64,000 nt of DNA from an uncultured Bacteroidales bacterium (GCA_905234755.1 CAJOIT010000003.1:383135-447134), one strand, 5' to 3'; numbered from the stretch's first letter, positions 24,669 to 33,193 are shown. Program-made: numbers and translations. The notes: a model not told the origin generated them from the letters alone.

Positions 24669-25691
24669 TTATTTTTTATTGTTAATAAATGCTAATGCTA
24701 TTTCGTCTCCTATTTTTCTAAATATTCCAACAGTCTTATCTTCCTCGAAACTGTTGCGAATTTCGCTTGCCCTGCGGCGCAGGCGCTTGCGGAATTCGGT
24801 GTCTTTCACTATTGTTACACCATTGTTTTGAGGCTGGTAAGCGAACAATTCTTCTGGAATCTGTTCAATAGATGTATTCGTATTTATAATAGTTGTGTCT
24901 GTTTGTTCTGGCACTTGTTCGATTGTATTATTGTCGGTTTCTGCTATGTTGTCAGTCGGTACAATTTCTTCAATTTCTAATGTTGATGATGTTGCAGGAT
25001 AGGAAGTCGTGTCGGTGTTTTGGGCTAGGTTTTCGTTTGTTTCTGCAGTAGCGACCTTTGTGGTATGATTTGCCCGTGGCTTAATGAGTTCTGGTTTGAC
25101 GGAGATAACATCTGCAGTGTCGCTTGTGATGATTTCTTGTGGTTTGTTTTCTGTCTGAGCATATAAGTCGCTTTGTGTGTCGGTCGGTACGACGGTTGTT
25201 GCGTGTCCTGGAATTGTATTTTCGCTGGTTTTTAGCGACTGGTATAGCAGTATTCCGCTAGTTGCCATTATTGCGATTGTTGCTGCAATTGATACTGGCT
25301 TTAACCAGATGACAATACCGCGTTTCTTCAAACCGTCTTTGTTAGGATAGTGAATGTCTAGGTCTGGTTTTTGAATTGTAAGTTTGTAGGCTTTGTACGA
25401 TTGGTTTACTTTGGTGTCTGTTGCAATTTCTGCGTCTATGTATTTTTCATCTTTTTCCGATATAACGCCTTCAATTTTTTCGATAAGGAGTCTTTCTGTG
25501 ATATTTTCGGCAGAAAGCATTTCCTTGTCGTCTAGTTTTGCATTTTCGGCGCTATCATCCTCAAGCATGGCCATTATTTCCGGATTGTTTTCAAGATAAG
25601 CCATGAGTTCTGCTTCTTCCTTTTCGGAGAGTTGGCAATCCATGAATCGCTGCCACATTTCGGCAATATTGCTAAAATCTGTACTGATCAT
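24669..25691 (-). CDS. Probable anti-sigma factor, single-pass membrane protein
   Basis: The 340-residue protein has an acidic N-terminal cytoplasmic part (about 1-130) with WQRFMDCQLSEKEEAELMAYLENN, like the start of Bacteroidota anti-sigma proteins. One membrane helix follows (about 133-152, WLKPVSIAATIAIMATSGILLY). A long Thr/Glu/Asn-rich periplasmic stretch comes next (about 160-290), then a basic region (EFRKRLRRRASEIRNSFEE) near the end. Its ATG overlaps the sigma gene stop by four bases (ATGA), which indicates coupled translation and supports an anti-sigma role. The family assignment rests on context more than on a sequence signature. Confidence 0.7.
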   Translation of the reverse strand: MISTDFSNIAEMWQRFMDCQLSEKEEAELMAYLENNPEIMAMLEDDSAENAKLDDKEMLSAENITERLLIEKIEGVISEKDEKYIDAEIATDTKVNQSYKAYKLTIQKPDLDIHYPNKDGLKKRGIVIWLKPVSIAATIAIMATSGILLYQSLKTSENTIPGHATTVVPTDTQSDLYAQTENKPQEIITSDTADVISVKPELIKPRANHTTKVATAETNENLAQNTDTTSYPATSSTLEIEEIVPTDNIAETDNNTIEQVPEQTDTTIINTNTSIEQIPEELFAYQPQNNGVTIVKDTEFRKRLRRRASEIRNSFEEDKTVGIFRKIGDEIALAFINNKK

Positions 25692-26170
25692 AGTGCGTTC
25701 TCCATTTTTACGATATAGTCCTTCAGGATTTTCCTTGCGCGGAAAATGTAAACTTTCACTTGGGTTTCATTGAGACCGATTATTTCTCCAATCTCATTGT
25801 ACGAATAGCCTTCGTAGTCGCGGAGCAGGATGAGCTGGCGTTGCTGTTCCGGAAGTTTTGCCAATGCTATTTCCAGAATTTCCTTCAGTTCGGCGTTGTT
25901 GTCGTATTCGCTGGGTTCGTTGCTTGTTCCTACGGCTTCGTCTGATGTGCTGAATTTCTCGTGTCGGGTTACATCCACCATTCTGTTGTAGGCTACCTTG
26001 AAGAGAAAAGACTTCGCATTGTCAACTTCGTCGCGGTTTGTCCACAGCTTTGCAAAACTGTCCTGCACTATGTCTTGTGCAAGGTCGCTATCCTTAATAT
26101 TCGATAGCACAAAGCGATAGACGTTGTCTGCGTACTTGTTAACCATAATATTGTAGTCTTCTTGTGTCAT
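25688..26170 (-). CDS. ECF-type RNA polymerase sigma factor
   Basis: The 160-residue protein has sigma region 2 (about 10-75, with DLAQDIVQDSFAKLWTNRDEVDNAKSFLF split over helices) and region 4 (about 100-155, with LPEQQRQLILLRDYEGYSYNEIGEIIGLNETQVKVYIFRARKIL in sequence). Regions 1 and 3 are absent, as in ECF sigma factors. It leads the operon with the membrane anti-sigma-like protein and two GIN proteins, so it probably switches on envelope genes in response to an outside signal, likely including its own operon. No TAnnTTTG box stands out upstream, consistent with possible autoregulation. Confidence 0.93.
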   Translation of the reverse strand: MTQEDYNIMVNKYADNVYRFVLSNIKDSDLAQDIVQDSFAKLWTNRDEVDNAKSFLFKVAYNRMVDVTRHEKFSTSDEAVGTSNEPSEYDNNAELKEILEIALAKLPEQQRQLILLRDYEGYSYNEIGEIIGLNETQVKVYIFRARKILKDYIVKMENAL

Positions 26171-26301
26171 TGTTCCCTCATATGACGATTATGTGCATCG
26201 AAATGTTACAAAGAAAATGAATTTTTTTTAATGTGCGGTTTTTCTTTTTGATTATCACGGCTTTTGTGAATGCAAAAATGCTGTGTTTTTGACGATTTTA
26301 C

Positions 26302-26331
26302 TTGGTGTGTAATAAATTATTAGTATCTTCG
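26302..26331 (+). promoter_or_regulatory. Promoter of the FemAB-like gene
   Basis: TTG at 26302-26304 and TATCTTCG at 26324-26331 (one mismatch to TAnnTTTG) are spaced 19 bases apart. The ATG is at 26347. Confidence 0.4.
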
Positions 26332-26346
26332 CATCGTAGTTTGCTG

Positions 26347-27228
26347 ATGATTAGGTTTGTTTCACATAGCGAAATTGATTTTGTCAAGTACGACGAGTGC
26401 ATTGAAAATTCGATGCAGGGAACAGTATATGCCATGTCGTGGTACTTGGATGCGGTTTTTCCTGATTGGTCGGCGTATGTCATTGGCGACTACGATGTTG
26501 TGATGCCAATTCCGCTAAAGCAAAAGTTTGGCCTAAAGTATGCGCTTCAACCGCAGTTCTGCCAACAGTTGGGAATTTTTTCCAAGTCGTGGCTGTCAAA
26601 ACTTCAGGCAAAGGAATTGTTTGGAAAGCTCCCGTTCCTGTATTCTTTGTGCTTCAATAGCGGAAATGTGGATTTTTGCAACGAAAAGATATTGCGACCA
26701 AACTATGTTTTGGATTTGAGCGAGGAATATGCAGTGCTTTCGGGTAAATTTTCGATGCAATGTCGTCGCAATATAAAGAAGGCAACTGGTTATACGCAGA
26801 TAGTTGGTACAATGCAGAAGGATGATTATCTGGCGTTCTTGGGCGAAAATGCAGGTTCGTGGATGGGGAAAGTGCAGATTCCGATTCTGACTAGGCTAAT
26901 CGACAATGCATTCTCTGCAGGTTGTGCCGAAATTCTGGCTGTTCGCGATGAAAATTCGCAGGCGTTGGCCGCAGTTTTCTTCCTGAAATGGCGAAATCGT
27001 ATGTACTACCTGTCGCCAGTGTCGAGCGAACAGGGTAAGCAGTTGCAGTCGATGACATTTTTGCTCAACGATATTATTGAGCGCAATGCAAATTCTTCGC
27101 TATTGATTGACTTTGAAGGTTCCGCCATTGAAAGCATAGGGAATTTTTACACAGGTTTTGGCGCAAAGAACGAACCTTATCCGTTAATTTCCAAGAATAC
27201 TTGGATGCTGAAGTTGGTTGGAAGATAA
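26347..27228 (+). CDS. GNAT / FemAB-like acyltransferase
   Basis: The 293-residue protein lacks signal or membrane segments. The N-terminal half has AMSWYLDAVFPDWSAYVIGDY and PIPLKQKFGLKYALQPQFCQQLGIF, typical of the FemAB/BioF2-like group found beside Bacteroidota genes. The C-terminal half is a GNAT fold with RRNIKKATGY, LAVRDENSQALAAVFFLKWRNRMYYLSPVSSEQGK and IDFEGSAIESIGNFYTGFG. FemAB relatives transfer aminoacyl groups to wall or other acceptors, but this subgroup is uncharacterised. ATG 26347 is chosen because the longer frame begins at a TTG before the promoter. Confidence 0.75.
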   Translation: MIRFVSHSEIDFVKYDECIENSMQGTVYAMSWYLDAVFPDWSAYVIGDYDVVMPIPLKQKFGLKYALQPQFCQQLGIFSKSWLSKLQAKELFGKLPFLYSLCFNSGNVDFCNEKILRPNYVLDLSEEYAVLSGKFSMQCRRNIKKATGYTQIVGTMQKDDYLAFLGENAGSWMGKVQIPILTRLIDNAFSAGCAEILAVRDENSQALAAVFFLKWRNRMYYLSPVSSEQGKQLQSMTFLLNDIIERNANSSLLIDFEGSAIESIGNFYTGFGAKNEPYPLISKNTWMLKLVGR

Positions 27229-27308
27229 TCGGTTGATATTTTTTTTAGCAATTAACAATAATACCACAAAATGTTCGTTATTGTTGTATCAACTAAAAAA
27301 AATATAAT

Positions 27309-27617
27309 ATGAAAAGAGTAATTTTTGCTATGTTTGTGATGATGGCTTTCTGCTGTTCTTGTGCTACGGTTCAAGTTGCAACATTTAATTCTGAGAGTGA
27401 GGTTCCTGTTTTTATGACAAATCGTCCAGATGTGCAATATGTGGAGTTTCAATATGTAGAAGTTTCGGGCAGTTTGTTTTCTTCTCCCAAAGAACTTATG
27501 GGAAAAATGCAGAAAAAGGCTAAGGACATTGGAGCCGATGCTATTGTAAATGCGAAATATGGTTATGCTGGGCTTTATCCTTATCTTGAAGGTGTTGCTG
27601 TAAAATACAAGAAATAG
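27309..27617 (+). CDS. Small lipoprotein
   Basis: The 102-residue protein has a lipoprotein signal with lipobox AFCCSCATV (Cys18 as the likely lipid-bearing residue). The mature part has a conserved-looking segment KKAKDIGADAIVNAKYGY, similar to the GADAIVNV stretch of short envelope lipoproteins in several families (RcsF-like or YbjQ-like folds), but I cannot assign it. It is probably anchored in the inner or outer membrane. It stands alone, with a strong terminator right after it. Confidence 0.7.
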   Translation: MKRVIFAMFVMMAFCCSCATVQVATFNSESEVPVFMTNRPDVQYVEFQYVEVSGSLFSSPKELMGKMQKKAKDIGADAIVNAKYGYAGLYPYLEGVAVKYKK

Positions 27618-27630
27618 GAGTATTGCAATA

Positions 27631-27659
27631 AAAAAAAGCCCGCAAACGCGGGCTTTTTT
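27631..27659. terminator. Bidirectional terminator
   Basis: GCCCGC (27638-27643) pairs with GCGGGC (27648-27653) around AAAC, flanked by seven A and six T. It serves both the lipoprotein gene and the convergent dehydrogenase gene. Confidence 0.9.
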
Positions 27660-27676
27660 ATTTGATTCGCTAATTG

Positions 27677-28750
27677 TTATGCATACAATTCTTCGAAAAT
27701 CTTTCTCAATTCTGGGCTTTCGCGGAGTTCCTGGAGTGTGAATTCAGCGTGTCCCTTAGTGTAACCGTTACCAACGATCATATTAACGTCAGCACCGATA
27801 CCTTCAGCACCGAGAGCAGCCTTTGTGAAGCTGGTTGCCATTGAGAAGAAGTAAACGATACCATCGTCCTTTGTGATGAGAACAGATGTCATTTCCTGAT
27901 CAGGAACGTTTACGCAGTTGATAGTTACATCAGCCATCTTGCCGTTTGTGAGCTTTTCAACGAGTTCGTAAATTTCAACTGGAGTCTTTCCAGCAACGCT
28001 TTCAACAACATCGCAGAATCCCAATTCTTTGATTCTGTTGGTTGACTTCGGGCTGTTAGCAAGACCGATAACCTTACCAGTTACACCAACGCGCTTCTTA
28101 GCTTCGTAGCAGCAGAGCATACCGCTCTTTCCACCTGCACCAAGGATAACAACATTCTGTCCGTACTGGCAGAGCTTTGCTGTCTGAGCTGGAGCACCAG
28201 CAACGTCCAATGCGCTCAAAGCGAGCTTTTCGGGCATGTCGTTCGGAATCTTAGCGTAGATACCGCTTTCGAAGAGGATAGCCTTACCATTGATGTCAAC
28301 TTGGTCAACATCTGGACGGATTTCGAGGATTTCATCTATGCGGAGAGGAGTAAGTGACAAAGAAACCAAAGTTGCAATCTTGTCGCCTTCCTTCAAGTCG
28401 ATCTTGCCCTTCAGTGCGTCACCAATCTTTTCAACGCGACCGAGAAGCATACCACCCGAACCAGTACGACGGTTGCGGTGCTTACCCTGCAATTCAACAT
28501 TGAGAAGCATTTCCTTCTTTATTTCTTCCATGATTTTTTCCTGGCTTGCACCTTCACCTGCCTGCTGCTTAGCGTAGTTGTGAATGTCGGTGAACGAAGC
28601 GGAGTCGATATTCAAAGTCTGTACGTCAATAAGGATTTCGTTGTCATAGATTTCGTCCATATTGTTGTCAAGCTTGTTAGCTGGCTGTGGCAATACGCCC
28701 TTTGGCTCTAATACGCGGTGTACACCGTATTTGTTACCTTTCTTCTGCAT
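27677..28750 (-). CDS. kdd: L-erythro-3,5-diaminohexanoate dehydrogenase
   Basis: The 357-residue NAD-dependent enzyme oxidatively deaminates 3,5-diaminohexanoate in the 3-aminobutyryl-CoA route of lysine fermentation. The sequence matches the family as I recall it: KYGVHRVLEPKGVLPQPA near the start, DNEILIDVQTLNIDSASF, GSGGMLLGRVEKIG, KIATLVSLSLTPL, the Rossmann region VVILGAGGKSGMLCCYEAKKR, and the end GNGYTKGHAEFTLQ. In known fermenters kdd sits with kamA, kamD/E, kce and kal; none of these is in this window, so the rest of the pathway must be elsewhere or missing. It has its own -7 box at 28814-28821. Confidence 0.92.
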   Translation of the reverse strand: MQKKGNKYGVHRVLEPKGVLPQPANKLDNNMDEIYDNEILIDVQTLNIDSASFTDIHNYAKQQAGEGASQEKIMEEIKKEMLLNVELQGKHRNRRTGSGGMLLGRVEKIGDALKGKIDLKEGDKIATLVSLSLTPLRIDEILEIRPDVDQVDINGKAILFESGIYAKIPNDMPEKLALSALDVAGAPAQTAKLCQYGQNVVILGAGGKSGMLCCYEAKKRVGVTGKVIGLANSPKSTNRIKELGFCDVVESVAGKTPVEIYELVEKLTNGKMADVTINCVNVPDQEMTSVLITKDDGIVYFFSMATSFTKAALGAEGIGADVNMIVGNGYTKGHAEFTLQELRESPELRKIFEELYA

Positions 28751-28813
28751 TGTGTTTTAGTTTTAAAGTTTTTATTTAAAAAATATAATTCTCTTCAATT
28801 TGTCAAGCGAGCG

Positions 28814-28821
28814 CAAAAGTA
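28814..28821 (-). promoter_or_regulatory. -7 box of kdd
   Basis: The minus strand reads TACTTTTG (TAnnTTTG), giving a leader of about 58 bases. The 323-base region 28751-29073 holds this and the divergent box at 29035-29042; otherwise it is AT-rich with nothing recognised. Confidence 0.55.
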
Positions 28822-29034
28822 GTAATTTTTTTGGAAAAATAATATAGTAGGGGAAATATTTTTTTGTTTTTTCACGGCAATTCTGCAATCCTGCATAATA
28901 TCAAGATATTTATAAAGCTGCCAACAATAAACTTTTTAGGTTAACCGTTTGGTTAATATGGCATTTGCTCATTTTTGCCTGAACAAAAATGAAAAAAACT
29001 TTTTTGAAGTAATGTCGGGTGCGGAATATTTTAG

Positions 29035-29042
29035 TAGATTTG
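29035..29042 (+). promoter_or_regulatory. -7 box of the MFS transporter gene
   Basis: TAGATTTG matches TAnnTTTG, 31 bases before the ATG at 29074. A clear -33 element at the usual distance is not seen. Confidence 0.5.
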
Positions 29043-29073
29043 CGGTCAAAATAATTTTAAATAGAAAATAGAT

Positions 29074-30681
29074 ATGTCAGAAAAACTTACATTGAGAGAC
29101 AATGCGACCATGCGCTGGCTTGCATTGCTGTTGTTGGCTCTGGCGATGTTCTGTTCATATATCTTTATGGACATATTGTCGCCGATTAAGGACTTGATGA
29201 TGTCGGAACGCGGATGGGATTCCACAGCTTTCGGTACCATGCAGGGTGCTGAAACATTCCTGAATGTGTTCGTATTCTTCCTGATTTTTGCTGGTATCAT
29301 CCTCGACAAGATGGGCGTGCGTTTTACCGCCGTTCTTTCGGGTTTGGTGATGCTTGTTGGTGCTGGAATCCAGTATTATGCTGTGTCCGAATCTTTTATC
29401 GGCAGCGGCGTTGAAGAATGGTTTACAAATCACCTGAACTATATCCCAGGTTTCGATGAACTTGGTGTTTCTCCATTCTACGAGGGAATGCCTGCATCGG
29501 CTAAGCTAGCTGCAATCGGCTTTATGATTTTCGGTTGCGGTACAGAAATGGGTGGTATCACAGTATCACGAGGTATCGTTAAGTGGTTCAAGGGTCGTGA
29601 GACTGCAATGGCAATGGGTTCGGAAATGGCTCTTGCTCGTCTTGGCGTTGCAACCTGTATGATTTTCTCGCCGTTCTTCGCAAAACTCGGCGGTAACATC
29701 GATGTTTCACGTTCGGTGGCATTCGGCGTTGTATTGCTTTGCATTGCCTTGATAATGTTCGTTGTTTACTTCTTCATGGATAAGAAACTTGACGCTCAGA
29801 CCGGTGAAGCAGAAGAAAAGGACGATCCGTTCAAGATTTCCGATATTGGAAAGATTTTGAAGAGCGGTGGTTTCTGGCTAGTTGCTCTCCTCTGCGTACT
29901 TTACTACTCAGCAATCTTCCCATTCCAGAAATATGCTGTAAACATGCTTCAGTGCAACTTGACGCTTACTCCGGGCGAAGGCTTCTGGGCTAGCGAAACA
30001 GTTACTTTCATCCAGTATGCAATTATGCTTGTTGTTGCTGTTTGTGCTTTCACCAGTAACTTCATGAAGAACAAAGGCTTGAAGATTGGTTTGATGGCAA
30101 TTGCCGTTGTTGCTCTCGTTGTTTACTGCTACATGGGTTACATGAGAGGTACTGCCGAAACAATATTCGCAGTATTCCCATTGCTCGCAGTTGCAATCAC
30201 CCCGATACTTGGCGGTTACGTTGACAAGAAGGGTAAGGCTGCATCAATGCTTATGATTGGTTCGTTGTTGCTCATTCTCTGCCACCTCACATTTGCATTC
30301 ATTCTCCCGATGTTCAAGGGTAGTGCAGTTGGTGGAACTGTTGTAGCATACGTTACAATCCTCGTTCTTGGTGCATCGTTCTCGTTGGTACCTGCTGCTT
30401 TGTGGCCAAGTGTTCCAAAGCTGGTTGACGAAAAGATTATCGGTTCGGCTTACGCACTTATCTTCTGGATTCAGAACATCGGTCTCTGGCTGTTCCCATT
30501 ATTAATAGGTAAGGTTCTCGACAGCACAAATCCAGGTGTTACCGACCCGATTGCATTCGACTACACATGGCCTCTCGTAATGCTTGCTTGCCTTGGTGTT
30601 GCTTCGTTCATACTCGGCATTATCCTCAAGGGCGTTGACAAGAAGAAAGGTCTCGGATTGGAAGAGCCGAACATTAAATAA
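29074..30681 (+). CDS. Major facilitator superfamily transporter
   Basis: The 535-residue protein has about 12 membrane helices. The first helix carries LALLLLALAMFCSYIFMDILSPI, and the loop between helices 2 and 3 has LDKMGVRFTAVLSG. The short cytoplasmic link after helix 4 has GIVKWFKGRETAMAMGSEMALARLG, an MFS feature. A charged central loop (about 240-265) joins the two halves, and GGYVDKKGKAASML repeats the loop motif in the C-terminal half. Substrate is unknown. It is divergent from the lysine-fermentation dehydrogenase, so an amino acid or organic acid is possible, but this is only context. A terminator follows at 30714-30745. Confidence 0.85.
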   Translation: MSEKLTLRDNATMRWLALLLLALAMFCSYIFMDILSPIKDLMMSERGWDSTAFGTMQGAETFLNVFVFFLIFAGIILDKMGVRFTAVLSGLVMLVGAGIQYYAVSESFIGSGVEEWFTNHLNYIPGFDELGVSPFYEGMPASAKLAAIGFMIFGCGTEMGGITVSRGIVKWFKGRETAMAMGSEMALARLGVATCMIFSPFFAKLGGNIDVSRSVAFGVVLLCIALIMFVVYFFMDKKLDAQTGEAEEKDDPFKISDIGKILKSGGFWLVALLCVLYYSAIFPFQKYAVNMLQCNLTLTPGEGFWASETVTFIQYAIMLVVAVCAFTSNFMKNKGLKIGLMAIAVVALVVYCYMGYMRGTAETIFAVFPLLAVAITPILGGYVDKKGKAASMLMIGSLLLILCHLTFAFILPMFKGSAVGGTVVAYVTILVLGASFSLVPAALWPSVPKLVDEKIIGSAYALIFWIQNIGLWLFPLLIGKVLDSTNPGVTDPIAFDYTWPLVMLACLGVASFILGIILKGVDKKKGLGLEEPNIK

Positions 30682-30713
30682 GCTTATTTCCATATTTTTC
30701 ATATTTTTTGCAC

Positions 30714-30745
30714 GAGAGAGATATAATAATCTCTCTCTTTTTTTT
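30714..30745 (+). terminator. Terminator of the MFS gene
   Basis: GAGAGAGAT pairs with ATCTCTCTC around ATAATA, followed by eight T. Confidence 0.85.
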
Positions 30746-30843
30746 GTACATGCTGTGTCATATTTGTCGTTAACAAACTATTAAACAATGATAAAGTTGA
30801 GTTAATCATTTTGGTTGAAAAAATATCTTTTGGGAAAATGCGT

Positions 30844-30851
30844 TAAATTTG
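30844..30851 (+). promoter_or_regulatory. -7 box of the HtrA gene
   Basis: TAAATTTG matches TAnnTTTG, 30 bases before the ATG at 30882. Confidence 0.55.
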
Positions 30852-30881
30852 CTGTTGATTGAATATTGAAAGGACAGAAAT

Positions 30882-32330
30882 ATGAAAACGAAAACTTGGC
30901 TCGTGGGGCTTTTATCTGGAATAATCGGTGGAGGAATCGTTCTTGTTGGAACGCTTTTTTTTACACCAAATAAGGTTGTTGAAAATAATGATACCCAGTT
31001 GACTTATAACGCCAACAAATCTGATGATGTGGAGGTGACAAAAGTTAGTCTTGGCAATGCTCATGCGCTTGGAAGTACAGATTTCTGCGATGCTGCCGAA
31101 AAATGTATGCCTGCGGTTGTTCACATAAAGACCAGCTACAATCAGCCTACATATACGCTGTACGATTTTATTTTCGGCACGCAGTCGGCAATGCAGGTCT
31201 CGTCATCTGGTTCGGGCGTGATAGTTTCATCGGATGGTTATATTGTTACCAATAATCATGTGATTGAAAATGCGGAAATCATTGAGGTCGTGATGAACAA
31301 CAAGAAATCGTACACAGGTAAAATCATTGGACATGATGCGACTACCGATTTGGCATTGCTTAAGATTGAAGAATCGGATCTTCCGTATCTCACATACGGC
31401 AATAGCGATGACTTGCGGATAGGAGAGTGGGTGCTTGCAATCGGCAATCCGTTCAACCTGACATCGACTGTGACTGCAGGGATTGTAAGCGCAAAGGCTC
31501 GCAACATTGATGCAAATTCGGGAAATCAAGTCATTGAGTCGTATATTCAGACCGATGCTGCAGTAAATCCCGGAAGCAGTGGCGGTGCATTGGTGAACGC
31601 CAAGGGCGAACTTGTTGGTATAAATTCGGCAATTGCTTCGCAGACAGGTTCTTATGTTGGGTATTCATTTGCAATTCCTGTAAATATGGTGCGCAAGATT
31701 GTTGCCGACTTGGTTGAGTTTGGCAGTGTTCAGCGTGCCTACATGGGCATCGAGATGATTGACCTTGATGCGCAAGTTGCCAAGAAATTGAATGTAGAAG
31801 ATGTTTCTGGCGTGTTTGTCTCGAAACTTGTTAGCGGTGGTGCTGCAGAAAAGGCTGGCATTAGGTCTGGCGACATAATTCTTGGCATAAACGACACCAA
31901 GATAAATTCGGCAACCGAATTGCTTGAGGCTGTTAGTTTGTATCGTCCTGGTGCATACGTTACACTTGATGTGAAGTCGGGTAATTCCACCCGCAAGGTT
32001 GACCTGACATTGCAGAATCGTTATGGCAGTGTGGAACTATTGAAATCATCGGAGAGGATGGATGCGCTTGGCGCACGGCTTGAACCAGTTAGCGACCAGT
32101 TGAAGTCGCGTTTGCGCATAAGGAATGGCGTGCAGGTTACCGATTTGACTGCTGGAAAACTTGCTGCAAGTGGCATACAGAACGGCTTTATAATTGTCCG
32201 TGCCAACAATAAGAATATAAATTCCGTACAAGACCTTGAAAACGCCATCAAGTCATCGGGTAATGCGATTTTCCTCGAAGGCATTTATCCAAATGGCATG
32301 ACTGGTTATTATGCGCTGAAGTTGGATTAG
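30882..32330 (+). CDS. Periplasmic serine protease, HtrA/DegP (Do) family
   Basis: The 482-residue protein has an N-terminal membrane segment (about 7-28). The trypsin-like domain shows His126 (IVTNNHVIENA), Asp156 (ATTDLALLK) and Ser233 (NPGSSGGALVN). Two PDZ domains follow: the first about 280-375 (with AEKAGIRSGDIILGIND), the second about 395-480 and more divergent. It degrades or refolds damaged envelope proteins and binds substrates with the PDZ domains. Length and layout are typical. It is probably monocistronic, with its own -7 box and a terminator at 32346-32375. Confidence 0.95.
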   Translation: MKTKTWLVGLLSGIIGGGIVLVGTLFFTPNKVVENNDTQLTYNANKSDDVEVTKVSLGNAHALGSTDFCDAAEKCMPAVVHIKTSYNQPTYTLYDFIFGTQSAMQVSSSGSGVIVSSDGYIVTNNHVIENAEIIEVVMNNKKSYTGKIIGHDATTDLALLKIEESDLPYLTYGNSDDLRIGEWVLAIGNPFNLTSTVTAGIVSAKARNIDANSGNQVIESYIQTDAAVNPGSSGGALVNAKGELVGINSAIASQTGSYVGYSFAIPVNMVRKIVADLVEFGSVQRAYMGIEMIDLDAQVAKKLNVEDVSGVFVSKLVSGGAAEKAGIRSGDIILGINDTKINSATELLEAVSLYRPGAYVTLDVKSGNSTRKVDLTLQNRYGSVELLKSSERMDALGARLEPVSDQLKSRLRIRNGVQVTDLTAGKLAASGIQNGFIIVRANNKNINSVQDLENAIKSSGNAIFLEGIYPNGMTGYYALKLD

Positions 32331-32345
32331 GTAAGCATAACTAAC

Positions 32346-32375
32346 AAAAAAGGCTGGATATTTCCAGCCTTTTTT
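32346..32375. terminator. Bidirectional terminator after HtrA gene
   Basis: AAAAAAGGCTGG and CCAGCCTTTTTT form a perfect 12-bp stem with an ATATTT loop; the facing lipoprotein gene ends at 32394. Confidence 0.88.
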
Positions 32376-32393
32376 GTTTTGTGCAATCGTTGC

Positions 32394-32798
32394 TTACTTA
32401 ACCTTCGAACTAATCTTGTCGTAGCCCTTTGCTTCGGTAGCGAGCTTCATCGACTTGTTGTAGTTGTTTTCAGCATTGAGGATAGCGAAAAGTTCGTCCT
32501 GAGCGTCCTTCTTGTCCTGGTACTTGGTCTTGATTTCAGCATCAACGCTCTGGTATTCGCAGAAAGCATCATTTATCTTGGTTGCTTCTTCGTCTGAAAT
32601 TTCATTGTCGGCGATTGCTTCCTTGATAAGATTTGCTATTGAATTCTTTGATTCTAAGATTGTTACTGCATCATGTACAGGGCAAATCTCTTTTGCGCAT
32701 TCTTCCTTTGTTTCGTTATTTTCCTTTGCTTCTTGCTTGCAGCTGTAAAGCATCATTGCAAGAACAGATACGATTGCTAATAAAACTAATTTCTTCAT
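32394..32798 (-). CDS. Small helical lipoprotein
   Basis: The 134-residue protein has a lipoprotein signal with lipobox MMLYSCKQ (Cys20). After a Glu/Lys-rich linker, the mature part is predicted helical and acidic, with DNEISDEEATKINDAF and a C-terminal MKLATEAKGYDKISSKVK. The layout matches the next gene upstream, 32806-33168, whose mature part has DEVIDDDDVTLIKDSEKKY and a similar ending TLKLANTEGYAKLSLTNK. The two are probably diverged paralogues separated by seven bases. No known family is recognised. Confidence 0.72.
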   Translation of the reverse strand: MKKLVLLAIVSVLAMMLYSCKQEAKENNETKEECAKEICPVHDAVTILESKNSIANLIKEAIADNEISDEEATKINDAFCEYQSVDAEIKTKYQDKKDAQDELFAILNAENNYNKSMKLATEAKGYDKISSKVK

Positions 32799-32805
32799 AT
32801 TACAA

Positions 32806-33168
32806 TTATTTATTTGTTAGACTTAATTTTGCATATCCTTCAGTGTTTGCGAGCTTTAATGTTACATCAGCCATTCTCACCCAAACTTCATCAGATGTGT
32901 ACTGCTGTTCAAATTCGGCACGGTCGTTTGCACTGCCTGCATAACTTTCTGTTATCTCGGCAATCAAATCCATGTATTTCTTTTCCGAATCCTTTATCAG
33001 AGTCACATCGTCATCGTCTATCACCTCGTCTGCGATGGCTTTTTCCACATTGTCGCAATATTTGTTCACGGCGTTTACAACCTTTTCGGCATTGTCGGCT
33101 GGCGTCTTGGCGCACGACCACAACATAACCGTCAGGGCAACTGCTACGAACAATGGAATTTTCTTCAT
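32806..33168 (-). CDS. Small helical lipoprotein, probable paralogue of its neighbour
   Basis: The 120-residue protein starts at the ATG of MKKIPLFVAV; ATG 33171 lies one codon upstream, and the longer frame adds only MFNMFN-type residues outside a normal signal. Lipobox MLWSCAK (Cys19). The mature part is a helical region rich in Asp, Glu and Lys with AEKVVNAVNKYCDNVEKAIADEV split across two helices. It leads a two-gene unit with the similar lipoprotein at 32394-32798. A -7 box is at 33194-33201. The role is unknown; location is the periplasm or outer membrane. Confidence 0.7.
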   Translation of the reverse strand: MKKIPLFVAVALTVMLWSCAKTPADNAEKVVNAVNKYCDNVEKAIADEVIDDDDVTLIKDSEKKYMDLIAEITESYAGSANDRAEFEQQYTSDEVWVRMADVTLKLANTEGYAKLSLTNK

Positions 33169-33193
33169 CATATTAAACATATTGAACAAAATG

